Shown in pieces: positions 1 through 15,200 of a stretch of 64,000 bases of DNA (the stretch's first letter is position 1; every line of letters begins with the position of its first letter). The notes beneath the pieces were generated by a model that saw nothing but the letters and a program-made list of their open reading frames with translations, searched no databases and was not told the origin of the DNA. A program made the position numbers and the translations under genes. This DNA is from Diplolepis rosae (lineage: Eukaryota; Arthropoda; Insecta; Hymenoptera; Diplolepididae): NCBI GenBank assembly GCA_030998225.1, contig JAPYXD010000697.1:186001-250000 (forward strand), read 5' to 3'.

Positions 1-189
1 TTTTCGAAAATGTCAAAATCTATTGAAAAAAGTTACTCTTTATTCATGACTTCGGATAATACTTCCCAACTGCAAATTGAATGTCTAAAACTACCACTCG
101 TACTTTCACATTTCCTTGAAATGGGTTTTTAATTTCATTTTGAGTGATGGAAAATGCGTATTTAAGAAGTAATGAAAATGCTTATTAAT

Positions 190-220
190 GTATATGTGTC
201 TAACACAGTTTCACATATAC
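190..220. other. dyad symmetry element present in every satellite monomer (first instance)
   Basis: The arms GTATATGTG and CACATATAC are exact reverse complements (9 bp) separated by 13 bases. The same dyad, or a version with 7-bp arms ATATGTG/CACATAT around a cacagtg core, recurs in nearly every monomer across the array. It is the most regular inverted repeat in the monomer and a candidate protein-binding or hairpin site. Its function is unknown. Confidence 0.75.
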
Positions 221-388
221 TCTTTTTCATCTTCATTAAACTGCAAATGAAAAGAATAATTTGATTTTATCTCAATCGCTTGAAGTATTTTAAGCGAAAC
301 TATGACGATTGCAATTATTCGGTTTCAACAATTTTTGGAATATTATTCATGGTACCTGTCAGAACTCTGGAGGTTTTATGATACTAAC

Positions 389-640
389 ATTTTCGAAAAT
401 GTCAAAATCTATTGTATATGTGTCTCACAGTGTTTCACATCTTCTCTTTTTAATCTTCATTAAACTGCAAATGAAAAGAAGAATTCCATCTTATCTCAAT
501 CGTTTGAAGCATTTTAAGCGAAACTATGACGATTGCAATTATTCGGTTTCAACAATTTTTGAATACTATTCATTATACCTGTCAGAAGTTTGGAGGATTA
601 GTGATACAAGCGTTTTCGAAAATGTCAAAATCTGTTGAAA
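389..640 (+). repeat. satellite monomer with ~165 bp internal deletion
   Basis: After gtcaaaatctattg at 414 the sequence jumps straight to tatatgtgtctcacag, skipping the part of the monomer from gaaaaaagttactc to cttattaaag. The spacing to the next monomer is about 224 instead of 389 bases. The intact counterpart of the flanking monomers lies near 8017-8580. Confidence 0.85.
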
Positions 641-3600
641 AAGTTACTCATTATTCATGACTTCGGATAATACTTCCCTACTGCAAATTGAATGTCTTAA
701 CAACCACTTGTACTTTCACATTTCATTGAAATAGGTTTTTTCATTTCTATTTGAGTGATGGAACATAGGTATTTATGCAATACTGAATGTGCTTATTAAA
801 GTATATGTGTCTAACACAGTTTCACATATACTCTTTTTCATCTTCATTAAACTGCAAATGAAAAGAAGAGTTTGATTTTATCTCAATCGTTTGAATCCTT
901 TTTAGCGAAACTAGGACCATTGGAATTATTCAGTTTCAATAATTTTTTGAATAGTATTCATGGTACCTGTCAGAACTCTGGAGCTTTTATGATACTAACA
1001 TTTTCGAAAATGACAAAATCTATTGAAAAAAGTTACTCCTTATTTATGACATCGCATAGTACTTCTCTACTTAAAATTGAATGTCTAAACAACCACTTGT
1101 ACTTTCACATTTCCTTGAAATGGCGTATTTAATTTCATTTTGAGTGATGGAACATACGTATTTAAGCAACAGTGAAAGTGCTTATTAAAGTATATGTGTC
1201 TAACACAGTTTCACATATACTCTTTATCATCTTCATTAAACTGCAAATGAAAAGAAGATTTCGATCTTATCTCAATCGTTTGAAGCATTTTAATCGAAAC
1301 TAGGACCATTTTTATTATTCGGTTTCAACAATTTTTTGAATAGTATTCATGGTACCTGTCAGAACTCTGGAGCTTTTATGATACTAACATTTTCGAAAAT
1401 GTCAAAATCTATTGAAAAAAGTTACTCTTTATTCATGAATTCGGATAATACTCCCCTACTTCAAATTGAATGTATAAAACTACCACTTGTACTTTAACAT
1501 TTTCTTGAAATGGTTTTTTTAAATTTAATTCTGAGTGATGGAACATACGTATATAAGCAATACTGAAAGTGCTTATTAAAGTATATGTGTCTCACAGTGT
1601 TTCACATATTGTCTCGTTCATCTTCATTACACTGCAATTGAATAGAAGAATTCGATCTTATCGCAATCGTTTGAAGCATTTTAAGCGGAACTAGGACGAT
1701 TGCAATTATTCGGTTTCAACAATTTTTTGAATAGTATTCATGGTACCTGTCAGAACTCTGGAGCTTTTATGATACTAACATTTTCGAAAATGTCAAAATC
1801 TATTGAAAAAAGTTACTCCTTATTTATGACATCGCATAGTACTTCTCTTTTCAAAATTGAATCTCTAAACAACCACTTGTACTTTCACATTTCCTTGAAA
1901 TGGGTTTTTTAATTTCTTTTTGAGTGATGGAACATACGTATTTAAGCAATAATGAAAGTGCTTATTAATGTATATGTGTCTAACACAGTTTCACATATAC
2001 TCTTTTTCATCTTCATTAAACTGCAAGTGAAAAGAATAATTTGATTTTATCTCAATCGCTTGAAGCATTTTAAGCGAAAGTATGACGATTGCAATTATTC
2101 GGTTTCAACAATTTTTTGAATACTATTCATGGTACCTGTCAGAACTCTGGAGCTTTTATGATACTAACATTTTCGAAAATGTCAAAATCTATTGAAAAAA
2201 GTTACTCCTTATTTATGACATCGCATAGTACTTCTCTACTTAAAATTGAATGTCTAAACAACCACTTGTACTTTCACATTTTCTTGAAATGGGTTTTTTT
2301 AATTTAATTCTGAGTGATGGGACATACCTATTTAAGCAATCCTGAAAGTGCTTGTCAAAGTATATGTGTCTCACAGTGTTTCACATATACTCTTTATCAT
2401 CTTCATTAAACTGCAAATGAAAAGAAGATTTCGATCTTATCTCAATCGTTTGAAGCATTTTAATCGAAACTAGGACCATTTTTATTATTCGGTTTCAACA
2501 ATTTTTTGAATAGTATTCATGGTACCTGTCAGAACTCTGGAGCTTTTATGATACTAACATTTTCGAAAATGTCAAAATCCATTGAAAAAAGTTACTCTTT
2601 ATTCATGACTTCGGATAATACTTCCCTACTGCAAATTGAATGTCTAAGACTACCACTTGTACTTTCACATTTCCTTGAAATGGGTTTTTTAATTTCATTT
2701 TGAGTGATGGAACATACGTATTTAAGCAATAATGAAAGTGCTTATTAATGTATATGTGTCTAACACAGTTTCACATATACTCTTTATCATCTTCATTAAA
2801 CTGCAAATGAAAAGAAGATTTCGATCTTATCTCAATCGTTTGAAGCATTTTAATCGAAACTAGGACCATTTTTATTATTCGGTTTCAACAATTTTTTGAA
2901 TAGTATTCATGGTACCTGTCAGAACTCTGGAGCTTTTATGATACTAACATTTTCGAAAATGTCAAAATCTATTGAAAAAAGTTACTCCTTATTTATGACA
3001 TCGCATAGTACTTCTCTTTTCAAAATTGAATCTCTAAACAACCACTTGTACTTTCACATTTCCTTGAAATGGGTTTTTTAATTTCTTTTTGAGTGATGGA
3101 ACATACGTATTTAAGCAATAATGAAAGTCCTTATTAATGTATATGTGTCTAACACAGTTTCACATATACTCTTTTTCAGCATCATTAAACTGCAATTGAA
3201 AAGAAGAATTTGATTTCATCTCAATCGTTTGAAGCCTTTTTAGCGAAACTAGGACCATTGGAATTATTCGGTTTCAATAATTTTTTTAATTGTATTCATG
3301 GTACCTGTCAGAACTCTGGAGCTTTTATGATACTAACATTTTCGAAAATGTCAAAATCTATTGAAAAAACTTACTCCTTATTTATGACATCGCATAGTAC
3401 TTCTCTACGTAAAATTGAATGTCTAAACAACCACTTGTACTTTCAGATTTCCTTGAAATGGTTTTTTTTAATTTAATTCTGAGTGATGGAACATACGTAT
3501 ATAAGCAATCCTGAATGTGCTTATTAAAGTATATGTGTCTAACACAGTTTCACATATTGTCTTTTTCATCTTCATTAAACTGCAAATGAAAAGAAGATTT

Positions 3601-6600
3601 CGATCTTATCTCAATCGTTTGAAGCATTTTAATCGAAACTTGGATGATTGCAATTATTCAGCTTCAATTATTTTTTTAATAGTATTCATGGTACCTGTCA
3701 GAACTCTGGAGCTTTTATGATACTAACATTTTCGAAAATGTCAAAATCTATTGAAAAAAGTTACTCCTTATTTATGACATCGCATAGTACTTCTCTTTTC
3801 AAAATTGAATCTCTAAACAACCACTTGTACTTTCACATTTCCTTGAAATGGGTTTTTTAATTTCTTTTTGAGTGATGGAACATACGTATTTAAGCAATAA
3901 TGAAAGTCCTTATTAATGTATATGTGTCTAACACAGTTTCACATATACTCTTTTTCAGCATCATTAAACTGCAATTGAAAAGAAGAATTTGATTTCATCT
4001 CAATCGTTTGAAGCCTTTTTAGCGAAACTAGGACCATTGGAATTATTCGGTTTCAATAATTTTTTTAATTGTATTCATGGTACCTGTCAGAACTCTGGAG
4101 CTTTTATGATACTAACATTTTCGAAAATGTCAAAATCTATTGAAAAAACATACTCCTTATTTATGACATCGCATAGTACTTCTCTACGTAAAATTGAATG
4201 TCTAAACAACCACTTGTACTTTCAGATTTCCTTGAAATGGTTTTTTTTAATTTAATTCTGAGTGATGGAACATACGTATATAAGCAATCCTGAAAGTCCT
4301 TATTAATGTATATGTGTCTAAAACAGTTTTACATATACTCTTTTTCATCTCCATTGAACTGCAAATGAAAAGAAGATTTCGATCTTATCTCAATCGTTTG
4401 AAGCATTTTAATCGAAACTTGGATGATTGCAATTATTCAGCTTCAATTATTTTTTTAATAGTATTCATGGTACCTGTCAGAACTCTGGAGCTTTTATGAT
4501 ACTAATATTTTCGAAAATGTCAAAATCCATTGAAAAAAGTTACTCTTTATTCATGACTTCGGATAATACTTCCCTACTGCAAATTGAATATCTAAAACTA
4601 CCACTTGTACTTTCACATTTCCTTGAAATGGGTTTTTTAATTTCATTTTGAGTGATGGAACATACGTATTTAAGCAATAATGAAAGTGCTTATTAATGTA
4701 TATGTGTCTAACACAGTTTCACATATACTCTTTATCATCTTCATTAAACTGCAGATGAAAAGAAGAATTTGATTTTATCTCAATCGTTTGAAGCCTTTTT
4801 AGCGAAACTAGGACCATTTTTATTATTCGGTTTCAATAATTTTTTGAATAGTATTCATGGTACCTGTCAGAACTCTGGAGCTTTCATGATACTAACATTT
4901 TCGAAAATGTCAAAATCTATTGAAAAAAGTTACTCCTTATTTATGACATCGCATAGTACTTCCCTACTTAAAATTGAATGTCTAAACAACCACTTGTACT
5001 TTAACATTTCCTTGAAATGGGTTTTTTAATTTCATTTTGAGTGATGGAACATACGTATTTAAGCAATAATGAAAGTCCTTATTAATGTATATGTGTCTAA
5101 CACAGTTTCACATATACTCTTTTTCAGCATCATTAAACTGCAATTGAAAAGAAGAATTTGATTTTATCTCAATCGTTTAAAGCCTTTTTAGCGAAACTAG
5201 GAACATTGGAATTATTCGGTTTCAATAATTTTTTTAATTGTATTCATGATACCTGTCAGAAGTTTGGAGCATTAGTGATACAAGCGTTTTCGAAAATGTC
5301 AAAATCTATTGAAAAAAGTTACTCTTTATTCATGACTTCGGATAATACTCCCAAACTTCAAATTGAATGTCTAAAACTACCACCTGTACTTTCACATTTT
5401 CTTGAAATGTGTTTTTTTAATTTAATTCTCAGTGATGGAACATACGTATATAAGCAATCCTGAAAGTGCTTATTAAAGTATATGTGTCTCACAGTGTTTC
5501 ACATATTGTCTTTTTCATCTTCATTAAACTGCAAATGAAAAGAAGAATTCGATCTTATCTCAATCGTATGAAGCATTTTAAGCGAAACTAGGACGATTGC
5601 AATTATTCGGTTTCAATTATTTTTTTAATAGTATTCATGGTACCTGTCAGAACTCTGGAGCTTTTATGATACTAACATTTTCGAAAATGTCAAAATCTAT
5701 TGAAAAAAGTTACTCCTTATTTATGACATCGCATAGTACTTCCCTACTTAAAATTGAATGTCTAAACAACCACTTGTACTTTCACATTTCCTTGAAATGG
5801 CGTTTTTAATTTCATTTTGAGTGATGGAACATACGTATTTAAGCAATACTGAATGTGCTTATTAAAGTATATGTGTCTAACACAGTTTTACATATAGTCT
5901 TTTTCATCTCCATTGACCTGCAAATGAAAAGAAGATTTCGATCTTATCTCAATCGTTTGAAGCATTTTAATCGAAACTTGGATGATTGCAATTATTCAGC
6001 TTCAATTATTTTTTTAATAGTATTCATGGTACCTGTCAGAACTCTGGAGCTTTTATGATACTAATATTTTCGAAAATGTCAAAATCCATTGAAAAAAGTT
6101 ACTCTTTATTCATGACTTCGGATAATACTTCCCTACTGCAAATTGAATGTCTAAAACTACCACTTGTACTTTCACATTTCCTTGAAATGGGTTTTTTAAT
6201 TTCATTTTGAGTGATGGAACATACGTATTTAAGCAATAATGAAAGTGCTTATTAATGTATATGTGTCTAACACAGTTTCACATATACTCTTTATCATCTT
6301 CATTAAACTGCAAATGAAAAGAATATTTCGATCTTATCTCAATCGTTTGAAGCATTTTAATCGAAACTTGGATGATTGCAATTATTCGGTTTCAACAATT
6401 TTTTGAATAGTATTCATGGTACCTGTCAGAACTCTGGAGCTTTTATGATACTAACATTTTCGAAAATGTCAAAATCTATTGAAAAAAGTTACTCTTTATT
6501 CATGAATTCGGATAATACTCCCCTACTTCAAATTGAATGTATAAAACTACCACTTGTACTTTAACATTTTCTTGAAATGGTTTTTTTAAATTTAATTCTG

Positions 6601-9600
6601 AGTGATGGAACATACGTATATAAGCAATACTGAAAGTGCTTATTAAAGTATATGTGTCTCACAGTGTTTCACATATTGTCTCGTTCATCTTCATTACACT
6701 GCAATTGAATAGAAGAATTCGATCTTATCGCAATCGTTTGAAGCATTTTAAGCGGAACTAGGACGATTGCAATTATTCGGTTTCAACAATTTTTTGAATA
6801 GTATTCATGGTACCTGTCAGAACTCTGGAGCTTTTATGATACTAACATTTTCGAAAATGTCAAAATCTATTGAAAAAAGTTACTCCTTATTTATGACATC
6901 GCATAGTACTTCTCTTTTCAAAATTGAATCTCTAAACAACCACTTGTACTTTCACATTTCCTTGAAATGGGTTTTTTAATTTCTTTTTGAGTGATGGAAC
7001 ATACGTATTTAAGCAATAATGAAAGTGCTTATTAATGTATATGTGTCTAACACAGTTTCACATATACTCTTTTTCATCTTCATTAAACTGCAAATGAAAA
7101 GAATAATTTGATTTTATCTCAATCGCTTGAAGCATTTTAAGCGAAAGTATGACGATTGCAATTATTCGGTTTCAACAATTTTTTGAATACTATTCATGGT
7201 ACCTGTCAGAACTCTGGAGCTTTTATGATACTAACATTTTCGAAAATGTCAAAATCTATTGAAAAAAGTTACTCCTTATTTATGACATCGCATAGTACTT
7301 CTCTACTTAAAATTGAATGTCTAAACAACCACTTGTACTTTCACATTTTCTTGAAATGGGTTTTTTAAATTTAATTCTGAGTGATGGGACATACCTATTT
7401 AAGCAATCCTGAAAGTGCTTGTCAAAGTATATGTGTCTCACAGTGTTTCACATATACTCTTTTTCATCTTCATTAAACTGCAAATGAAAAGAAGAGTTTG
7501 ATTTTATCTCAATCGTTTGAATCCTTTTTAGCGAAACTTCGACTATTGGAATTATTCGGTTTCAATAATTTTTTGAATAGTATTCATGGTACCTGTCAGA
7601 ACTCTGGAGCTTTTATGATACTAACATTTTCGAAAATGACAAAATCTATTGAAAAAAGTTACTCCTTATTTATGACATCGCATAGTACTTCTCTACTTAA
7701 AATTGAATGTCTAAACAATCACTTGTACTTTCACATTTCCTTGAAATGGGTTTTTTTAATTTAATTCTGAGTGATGAAACATACGTATATAAGCAATCCT
7801 GAAAGTGCTTATTAAAGTATATCTGTCTCACAGTGTTTCACATATTGTCTTGATCATCTTCATTAAACTGCAATTGAATACAAGAATTCGATATTATCTC
7901 AATCGTTTGAAGCATTTTAAGCAAAACTAGGACGACTGCTATTATTCGGTTTCAATAATAATTTGAATAGTATTCATGATACCTGTCAGATGTTTGGAGC
8001 ATTAGTGATACAAGCGTTTTCGAAAATGTCAAAATCTATTGAAAAAAGTTACTCTTTATTCATGACTTCGGATAATACTTCCCAACTGCAAATTGAATGT
8101 CTAAAACTACCACTCGTACTTTCACATTTCCTTGAAATGGGTTTTTAATTTCATTTTGAGTGATGGAAAATGCGTATTTAAGAAGTAATGAAAATGCTTA
8201 TTAATGTATATGTGTCTAACACAGTTTCACATATACTCTTTTTCATCTTCATTAAACTGAAAATGAAAAGAATAATTTGATTTTATCTCAATCGCTTGAA
8301 GTATTTTAAGCGAAACTATGACGATTGCAATTATTCGGTTTCAACAATTTTTGGAATATTATTCATGGTACCTGTCAGAACTCTGGAGGTTTTATGATAC
8401 TAACATTTTCGAAAATGTCAAAATCTATTGAAAAAAGTTACTCCTTATTTATGACATCGCTCCATCGCAACTTAAAATTGAATGTCTAAACAACCACTTG
8501 TACTTTCACATTTCCTTGAAATGGCGTATTTAATTTCATTTTGAGTGATGGAACATACGTATTTAAGCAATACTGAATGTGCTTATTAAAGTATATGTGT
8601 CTAACACAGTTTTACATATACTCTTTTTCATCTCCATTGAACTGCAAATGAAAAGAAGATTTCGATCTTATCTCAATCGTTTGAAGCATTTTAATCGAAA
8701 CTTGGATGATTGCAATTATTCAGCTTCAATTATTTTTTTAATAGTATTCATGGTACCTGTCAGAACTCTGGAGCTTTTATGATACTAATATTTTCGAAAA
8801 TGTCAAAATCCATTGAAAAAAGTTACTCTTTATTCATGACTTCGGATAATACTTCCCTACTGCAAATTGAATGTCTAAAACTACCACTTGTACTTTCACA
8901 TTTCCTTGAAATGGGTTTTTTAATTTCATTTTGAGTGATGGAACATACGTATTTAAGCAATAATGAAAGTGCTTATTAATGTATATGTGTCTAACACAGT
9001 TTCACATATACTCTTTATCATCTTCATTAAACTGCAAATGAAAAGAATATTTCGATCTTATCTCAATCGTTTGAAGCATTTTAATCGAAACTAGGACCAT
9101 TTTTATTATTCGGTTTCAACAATTTTTTGAATAGTATTCATGGTACCTGTCAGAACTCTGGAGCTTTTATGATACTAACATTTTCGAAAATGTCAAAATC
9201 TATTGAAAAAAGTTACTCCTTATTTATGACATCGCATAGTACTTCTCTTTTCAAAATTGAATCTCTAAACAACCACTTGTACTTTCACATTTCCTTGAAA
9301 TGGGTTTTTTAATTTCATTTTGAGTGATGGAACATACGTATTTAAGCAATAATGAAAGTGCTTATTAATGTATATGTGTCTAACACAGTTTCACATATAC
9401 TCTTTTTCAGCATCATTAAACTGCAATTGAAAAGAAGAATTTGATTTTATCTCAATCGTTTGAAGCCTTTTTAGCGAAACTAGGACCATTTTTATTATTC
9501 GGTTTCAATAATTTTTTGAATAGTATTCATGATACCTGTCAGAAGTTTGGAGCATTAGTGATACAAGCGTTTTCGAAAATGTCAAAATCTATTGAAAAAA

Positions 9601-12214
9601 GTTACTCTTTATTCATGACTTCGGATAATACTCCCCTACTTCAAATTGAATGTATAAAACTACCACTTGTACTTTAACATTTTCTTGAAATGGGTTTTTT
9701 AATTTCATTTTGAGTGATGGAACATACGTATTTAAGCAATAATGAAAGTGCTTATTAAAGTATATGTGTCTCACAGTGTTTCACATATACTCTTTATCAT
9801 CTTCATTAAACTGCAGATGAAAAGAAGAATTTGATTTTATCTCAATCGTTTGAAGCCTTTTTAGCGAAACTAGGACCATTTTTATTATTCGGTTTCAATA
9901 ATTTTTTGAATAGTATTCATGGTACCTGTCAGAACTCTGTATCTGGATACTAACATTTTCGAAAATGTCAAAATCTATTGAAAAAAGTTACTCCTTATTT
10001 ATGACATCGCATAGTACTTCTCTTTTCAAAATTGAATCTCTAAACAACCACTTGTACTTTAACATTTTCTTGAAATGGTTTTTTTAAATTTAATTCTGAG
10101 TGATGGAACATACGTATATAAGCAATCCTGAAAGTGCTTATTAAAGTATATGTGTCTCACAGTGTTTCACATATTGTCTTTTTCATCTTCATTAAACTGC
10201 AAATGAAAAGAAGAATTCGATCTTATCTCAATCGTATGAAGCATTTTAAGCGAAACTAGGACGATTGCAATTATTCGGTTTCAATTATTTTTTTAATAGT
10301 ATTCATGGTACCTGTCAGAACTCTGGAGCTTTTATGATACTAACATTTTCGAAAATGTCAAAATCTATTGAAAAAAGTTACTCCTTATTTATGACATCGC
10401 ATAGTACTTCCCTACTTAAAATTGAATGTCTAAACAACCACTTGTACTTTAACATTTCCTTGAAATGGGTTTTTTAATTTCATTTTGAGTGATGGAACAT
10501 ACGTATTTAAGCAATAATGAAAGTGCTTATTAATGTATATGTGTCTAACACAGTTTCACATATACTCTTTTTCAGCATCATTAAACTGCAATTGAAAAGA
10601 AGAATTTGATTTTATCTCAATCGTTTAAAGCCTTTTTAGCGAAACTAGGAACATTGGAATTATTCGGTTTCAATAATTTTTTTAATTGTATTCATGATGC
10701 CTGTCAGAAGTTTGGAGAATTAGTGATACAAGCGTTTTCGAAAATGTCAAAATCTATTGAAAAAAGATACTCTTTATTCATGACTTCGGATAATACTCCC
10801 CTACTTCAATTTGAATGTCTAAAACTACCACATGTACTTTCACATTTTCTGGAAATGGGTTTTTTTAATTTAATTCTGAGTGATGGAACATACGTATATA
10901 AGCAATCCTGAAAGTGCTTATTAAAGTATATGTGTCTCACAGTGTTTCACATATTGTCTTTTTCATCTTCATTAAACTGCAAATGAAAAGAAGAATTCGA
11001 TCTTATCTCAATCGTATGAAGCATTTTAAGCGAAACTAGGACGATTGCAATTATTCGGTTTCAATTATTTTTTTAATAGTATTCATGGTACCTGTCAGAA
11101 CTCTGGAGCTTTTATGATACTAATATTTTCGAAAATGTCAAAATCCATTGAAAAAAGTTACTCTTTATTCATGACTTCGGATAATACTTCCCTACTGCAA
11201 ATTGAATATCTAAAACTACCACTTGTACTTTCACATTTCCTTGAAATGGGTTTTTTAATTTCATTTTGAGTGATGGAACATACGTATTTAAGCAATAATG
11301 AAAGTGCTTATTAATGTATATGTGTCTAACACAGTTTCACATATACTCTTTATCATCTTCATTAAACTGCAGATGAAAAGAAGAATTTGATTTTATCTCA
11401 ATCGTTTGAAGCCTTTTTAGCGAAACTAGGACCATTTTTATTATTCGGTTTCAATAATTTTTTGAATAGTATTCATGGTACCTGTCAGAACTCTGGAGCT
11501 TTCATGATACTAACATTTTCGAAAATGTCAAAATCTATTGAAAAAAGTTACTCCTTATTTATGACATCGCATAGTACTTCCCTACTTAAAATTGAATGTC
11601 TAAACAACCACTTGTACTTTAACATTTCCTTGAAATGGGTTTTTTAATTTCATTTTGAGTGATGGAACATACGTATTTAAGCAATAATGAAAGTCCTTAT
11701 TAATGTATATGTGTCTAACACAGTTTCACATATACTCTTTTTCAGCATCATTAAACTGTAATTGAAAAGAAGAATTTGATTTTATCTCAATCGTTTGAAA
11801 CCTTTTTAGCGAAACTAGGACCATTGGAATTATTCGGTTTCAATAATTTTTTTAATTGTATTCATGATACCTGTCAGAAGTTTGGAGCATTAGTGATACA
11901 AGCGTTTTCGAAAATGTCAAAATCTATTGAAAAAAGTTACTCTTTATTCATGACTTCGGATAATACTCCCCAACTTCAAATTGAATGTCTAAAACTACCA
12001 CCTGTACTTTCACATTTTCTTGAAATGTGTTTTTTTAATTTAATTCTCAGTGATGGAACATACGTATATAAGCAATCTTGAAAGTGCTTATTAAAGTATA
12101 TGTGTCTCACAGTGTTTCACATATTGTCTTTTTCATCTTCATTACACTGCAATTGAATAGAACAATTCGATCTTATCGCAATCGTTTGAAGCATTTTAAG
12201 CGGAACTAGGACGA

Positions 12215-15200
12215 TTGCAATTATTCCGTTTCGATATATATTTGAATAGTATTCATGATACCTGTCAGAAGTTTGGAGCATTAGTGATACGAGCGTTTTC
12301 GAAAATGTCAAAATCTATTGAAAAAAGTTACTCCTTATTTATGACATCGTATAGTACTTCTCTACTTAAAATTGAATGTCTAAACAACCACTTGTACTTT
12401 CACACTTCCTTGAAATGGGTTTTTTAATTTCATTTTGAGTGATGGAACATACGTATTTAAGCAATAATGAAAGTGCTTATTAATGTATATGTGTCTAACA
12501 CAGTTTCACATATACTCTTTTTCAGCATCATTAAACTGCAATTGAAAAGAAGAATTTGATTTTATCTCAATCGTTTGAAGCCCTTTTAGCTAAACTAGGA
12601 CCATTGGAATTATTCGGTTTCAACAATTTTATGAATAGTATTCATGGTACCTGTCAGAACTCTGGAGCTTTTATGATACTAACATTTTCGAAAATGTCAA
12701 AATCTATTGAAAAAAGTTACTCCTTATTTATGACATCGTATAGTACTTCTCTACTTAAAATTGAATGTCTAAACAACCACTTGTACTTTCACACTTCCTT
12801 GAAATGGGTTTTTTAATTTCATTTTGAGTGATGGAACATACGTATTTAAGCAATAATGAAAGTGCTTATTAATGTATATGTGTCTAACACAGTTTCACAT
12901 ATACTCTTTTTCAGCATCATTAAACTGCAATTGAAAAGAAGAATTTGATTTTATCTCAATCGTTTGAAGCCCTTTTAGCTAAACTAGGACCATTGGAATT
13001 ATTCGGTTTCAATAATTTTTTTAATTGTATTCATGGTACCTGTCAGAACTCTGGAGCTTTTATGATACTAACATTTTCGAAAATGTCAAAATCTATTGAA
13101 AAAAGTTACTCTTTATTCATGACTTCGGATAATACTCCCCTACTTCAAATTGAATGTCTAAAACTACCACCTGTACTTTCACATTTTCTTGAAATGGGTT
13201 TTTTAATTTCATTTTGAGTGATGGAACATACGTATTTAAGCAATAATGAAAGTGCTTATTAATGTATATGTGTCTCACAGTGTTTCACATATTGTATTTT
13301 CATCTTCATTAAACTGCAATTGAATAGAAAAATTCGATCTTATCTCAATCGTTTGAAGCATTTTAAGCGAAACTAGGACGATTGCAATTATTCCGTTTCG
13401 ATATATATTTGAATAGTATTCATGATACCTGTCAGAAGTTTGGAGCATTAGTGATACGAGCGTTTTCGAAAATGTCAAAATCCATTGAAAAAAGTTACTC
13501 TTTATTCATGACTTTGGATAATACTTCTCTACTTAAAATTGAATGTCTAAACAACCACTTGTACTTTCACATTTCCTTGAAATGGGTTTTTTTATTTCAT
13601 TTTGAGTGATGGAACATACGTATTTAAGCAATAATGAAAGTGCTTATTAATGTATATGTGTCTAACACAGTTTCACATATACTCTTTTTCATCTTCATTA
13701 AACTGCAATTGAAAAGAAGAATTTGATTTTATCTCAATCGTTTGAAGCCTTTTTAGCGAAACTAGGACCATTGGAATTATTCGGTTTCAATAATTTTTTT
13801 AATTGTATTCATGATACCTGTCAGAAGTTTGGAGCATTAGTGATACAAGCGTTTTCGAAAATGTCAAAATCGATTGAAAAAAGTTACTCCTTATTCATGA
13901 CTTCGGATAATACTCCCCTACTTCAAATTGAATGTCAAAAACTACCACTTGTACTTTCACATTTTCTTGAAATGGGTTTTTTTAATATAATTCTGAGTGA
14001 TGGGACATACCTATATAAGCAATCCCGAAAGTGCTTGTAAAGTATATGTGTTTCACAGTGTTTCACATATTGTCTTTTTCATCTTCATTAAACAGCAAAT
14101 GAAAAGAAGAATTCAATCTTATCTCAATAGTATGAAGCATTTTAAGCGAAACTAGGACGATTGCAATTATTCGGTTTCAATATATATTTGAATAGTATTC
14201 ATGATACCTGTCAGAAGTTTGGAGCATTAGTGATACAAGCGTTTTCGAAAATATCAAAGTCTATTGAAAATGTTAATCTGTATTCATGTCTTCGGATAAT
14301 ACTACACTACTTCAAATTGAATGTCTAAACTACCACTTGTACTTTCACATTTTCTTGAAATGGGTTTTTTTAATTTCATTCTGAGTGATGGGACATACGT
14401 AAATAAGCAATCCTGAAAGTGCTTATTAAAGTATATGTGTCTCACAGTGTTTCACATATTGTCTGTTTCATCTTCATTAAACTGCAATTGAATAGAAGAA
14501 TTCGATCTTATCTCAATCGTTTGAAGCATTGTAAGCGAAACTAGGACGATTGCAATTATTCCGTTTCAATATATATTTGAATAGTATTCATGATACCTGT
14601 CAGAAGTTTGGAGCATTAGTGATACAAGCGTTTTCGAAAATGTCAAAATCCATTGAAAAAAGTTACTCTTTTATTCATGGCTTTGGATAATATTTCTCTA
14701 CTTAAAATTGAATGTCTAAACAACCACTTGTACTTTCACAATTCCTTGAAATGGTTTTTTTTATTTCATTCTGAGTGATGGAACATACGTATTTAAGCAA
14801 TAATGAAAGTGCTTATTAATGTATATGTGTCTAACACAGTTTCACATATACTCTTTTTCATCTTCATTAAACTGCAATTGAAAAGAAGAATTTGATTTTA
14901 TCTCAATCGTTTGAAGCCTTTTTAGCGAAACTAGGACCATTGGAATTATTCGGTTTCAATAATTTTTTTAATTGTATTCATGATACCTGACAGAAGTTTG
15001 GAGTATTAGTGATACAAGCGTTTTCGAAAATGTCAAAATCGATTGAAAAAAGTTACTCCTTATTCATGACTTCGGATAATACTCCCCTACTTCAAATTGA
15101 ATGTCAAAAACTACCACTTGTACTTTCACATTTTCTTGAAATGGGTTTTTTTAATATAATTCTGAGTGATGGGACATACCTATTTAAGCAATCCCGAAAG

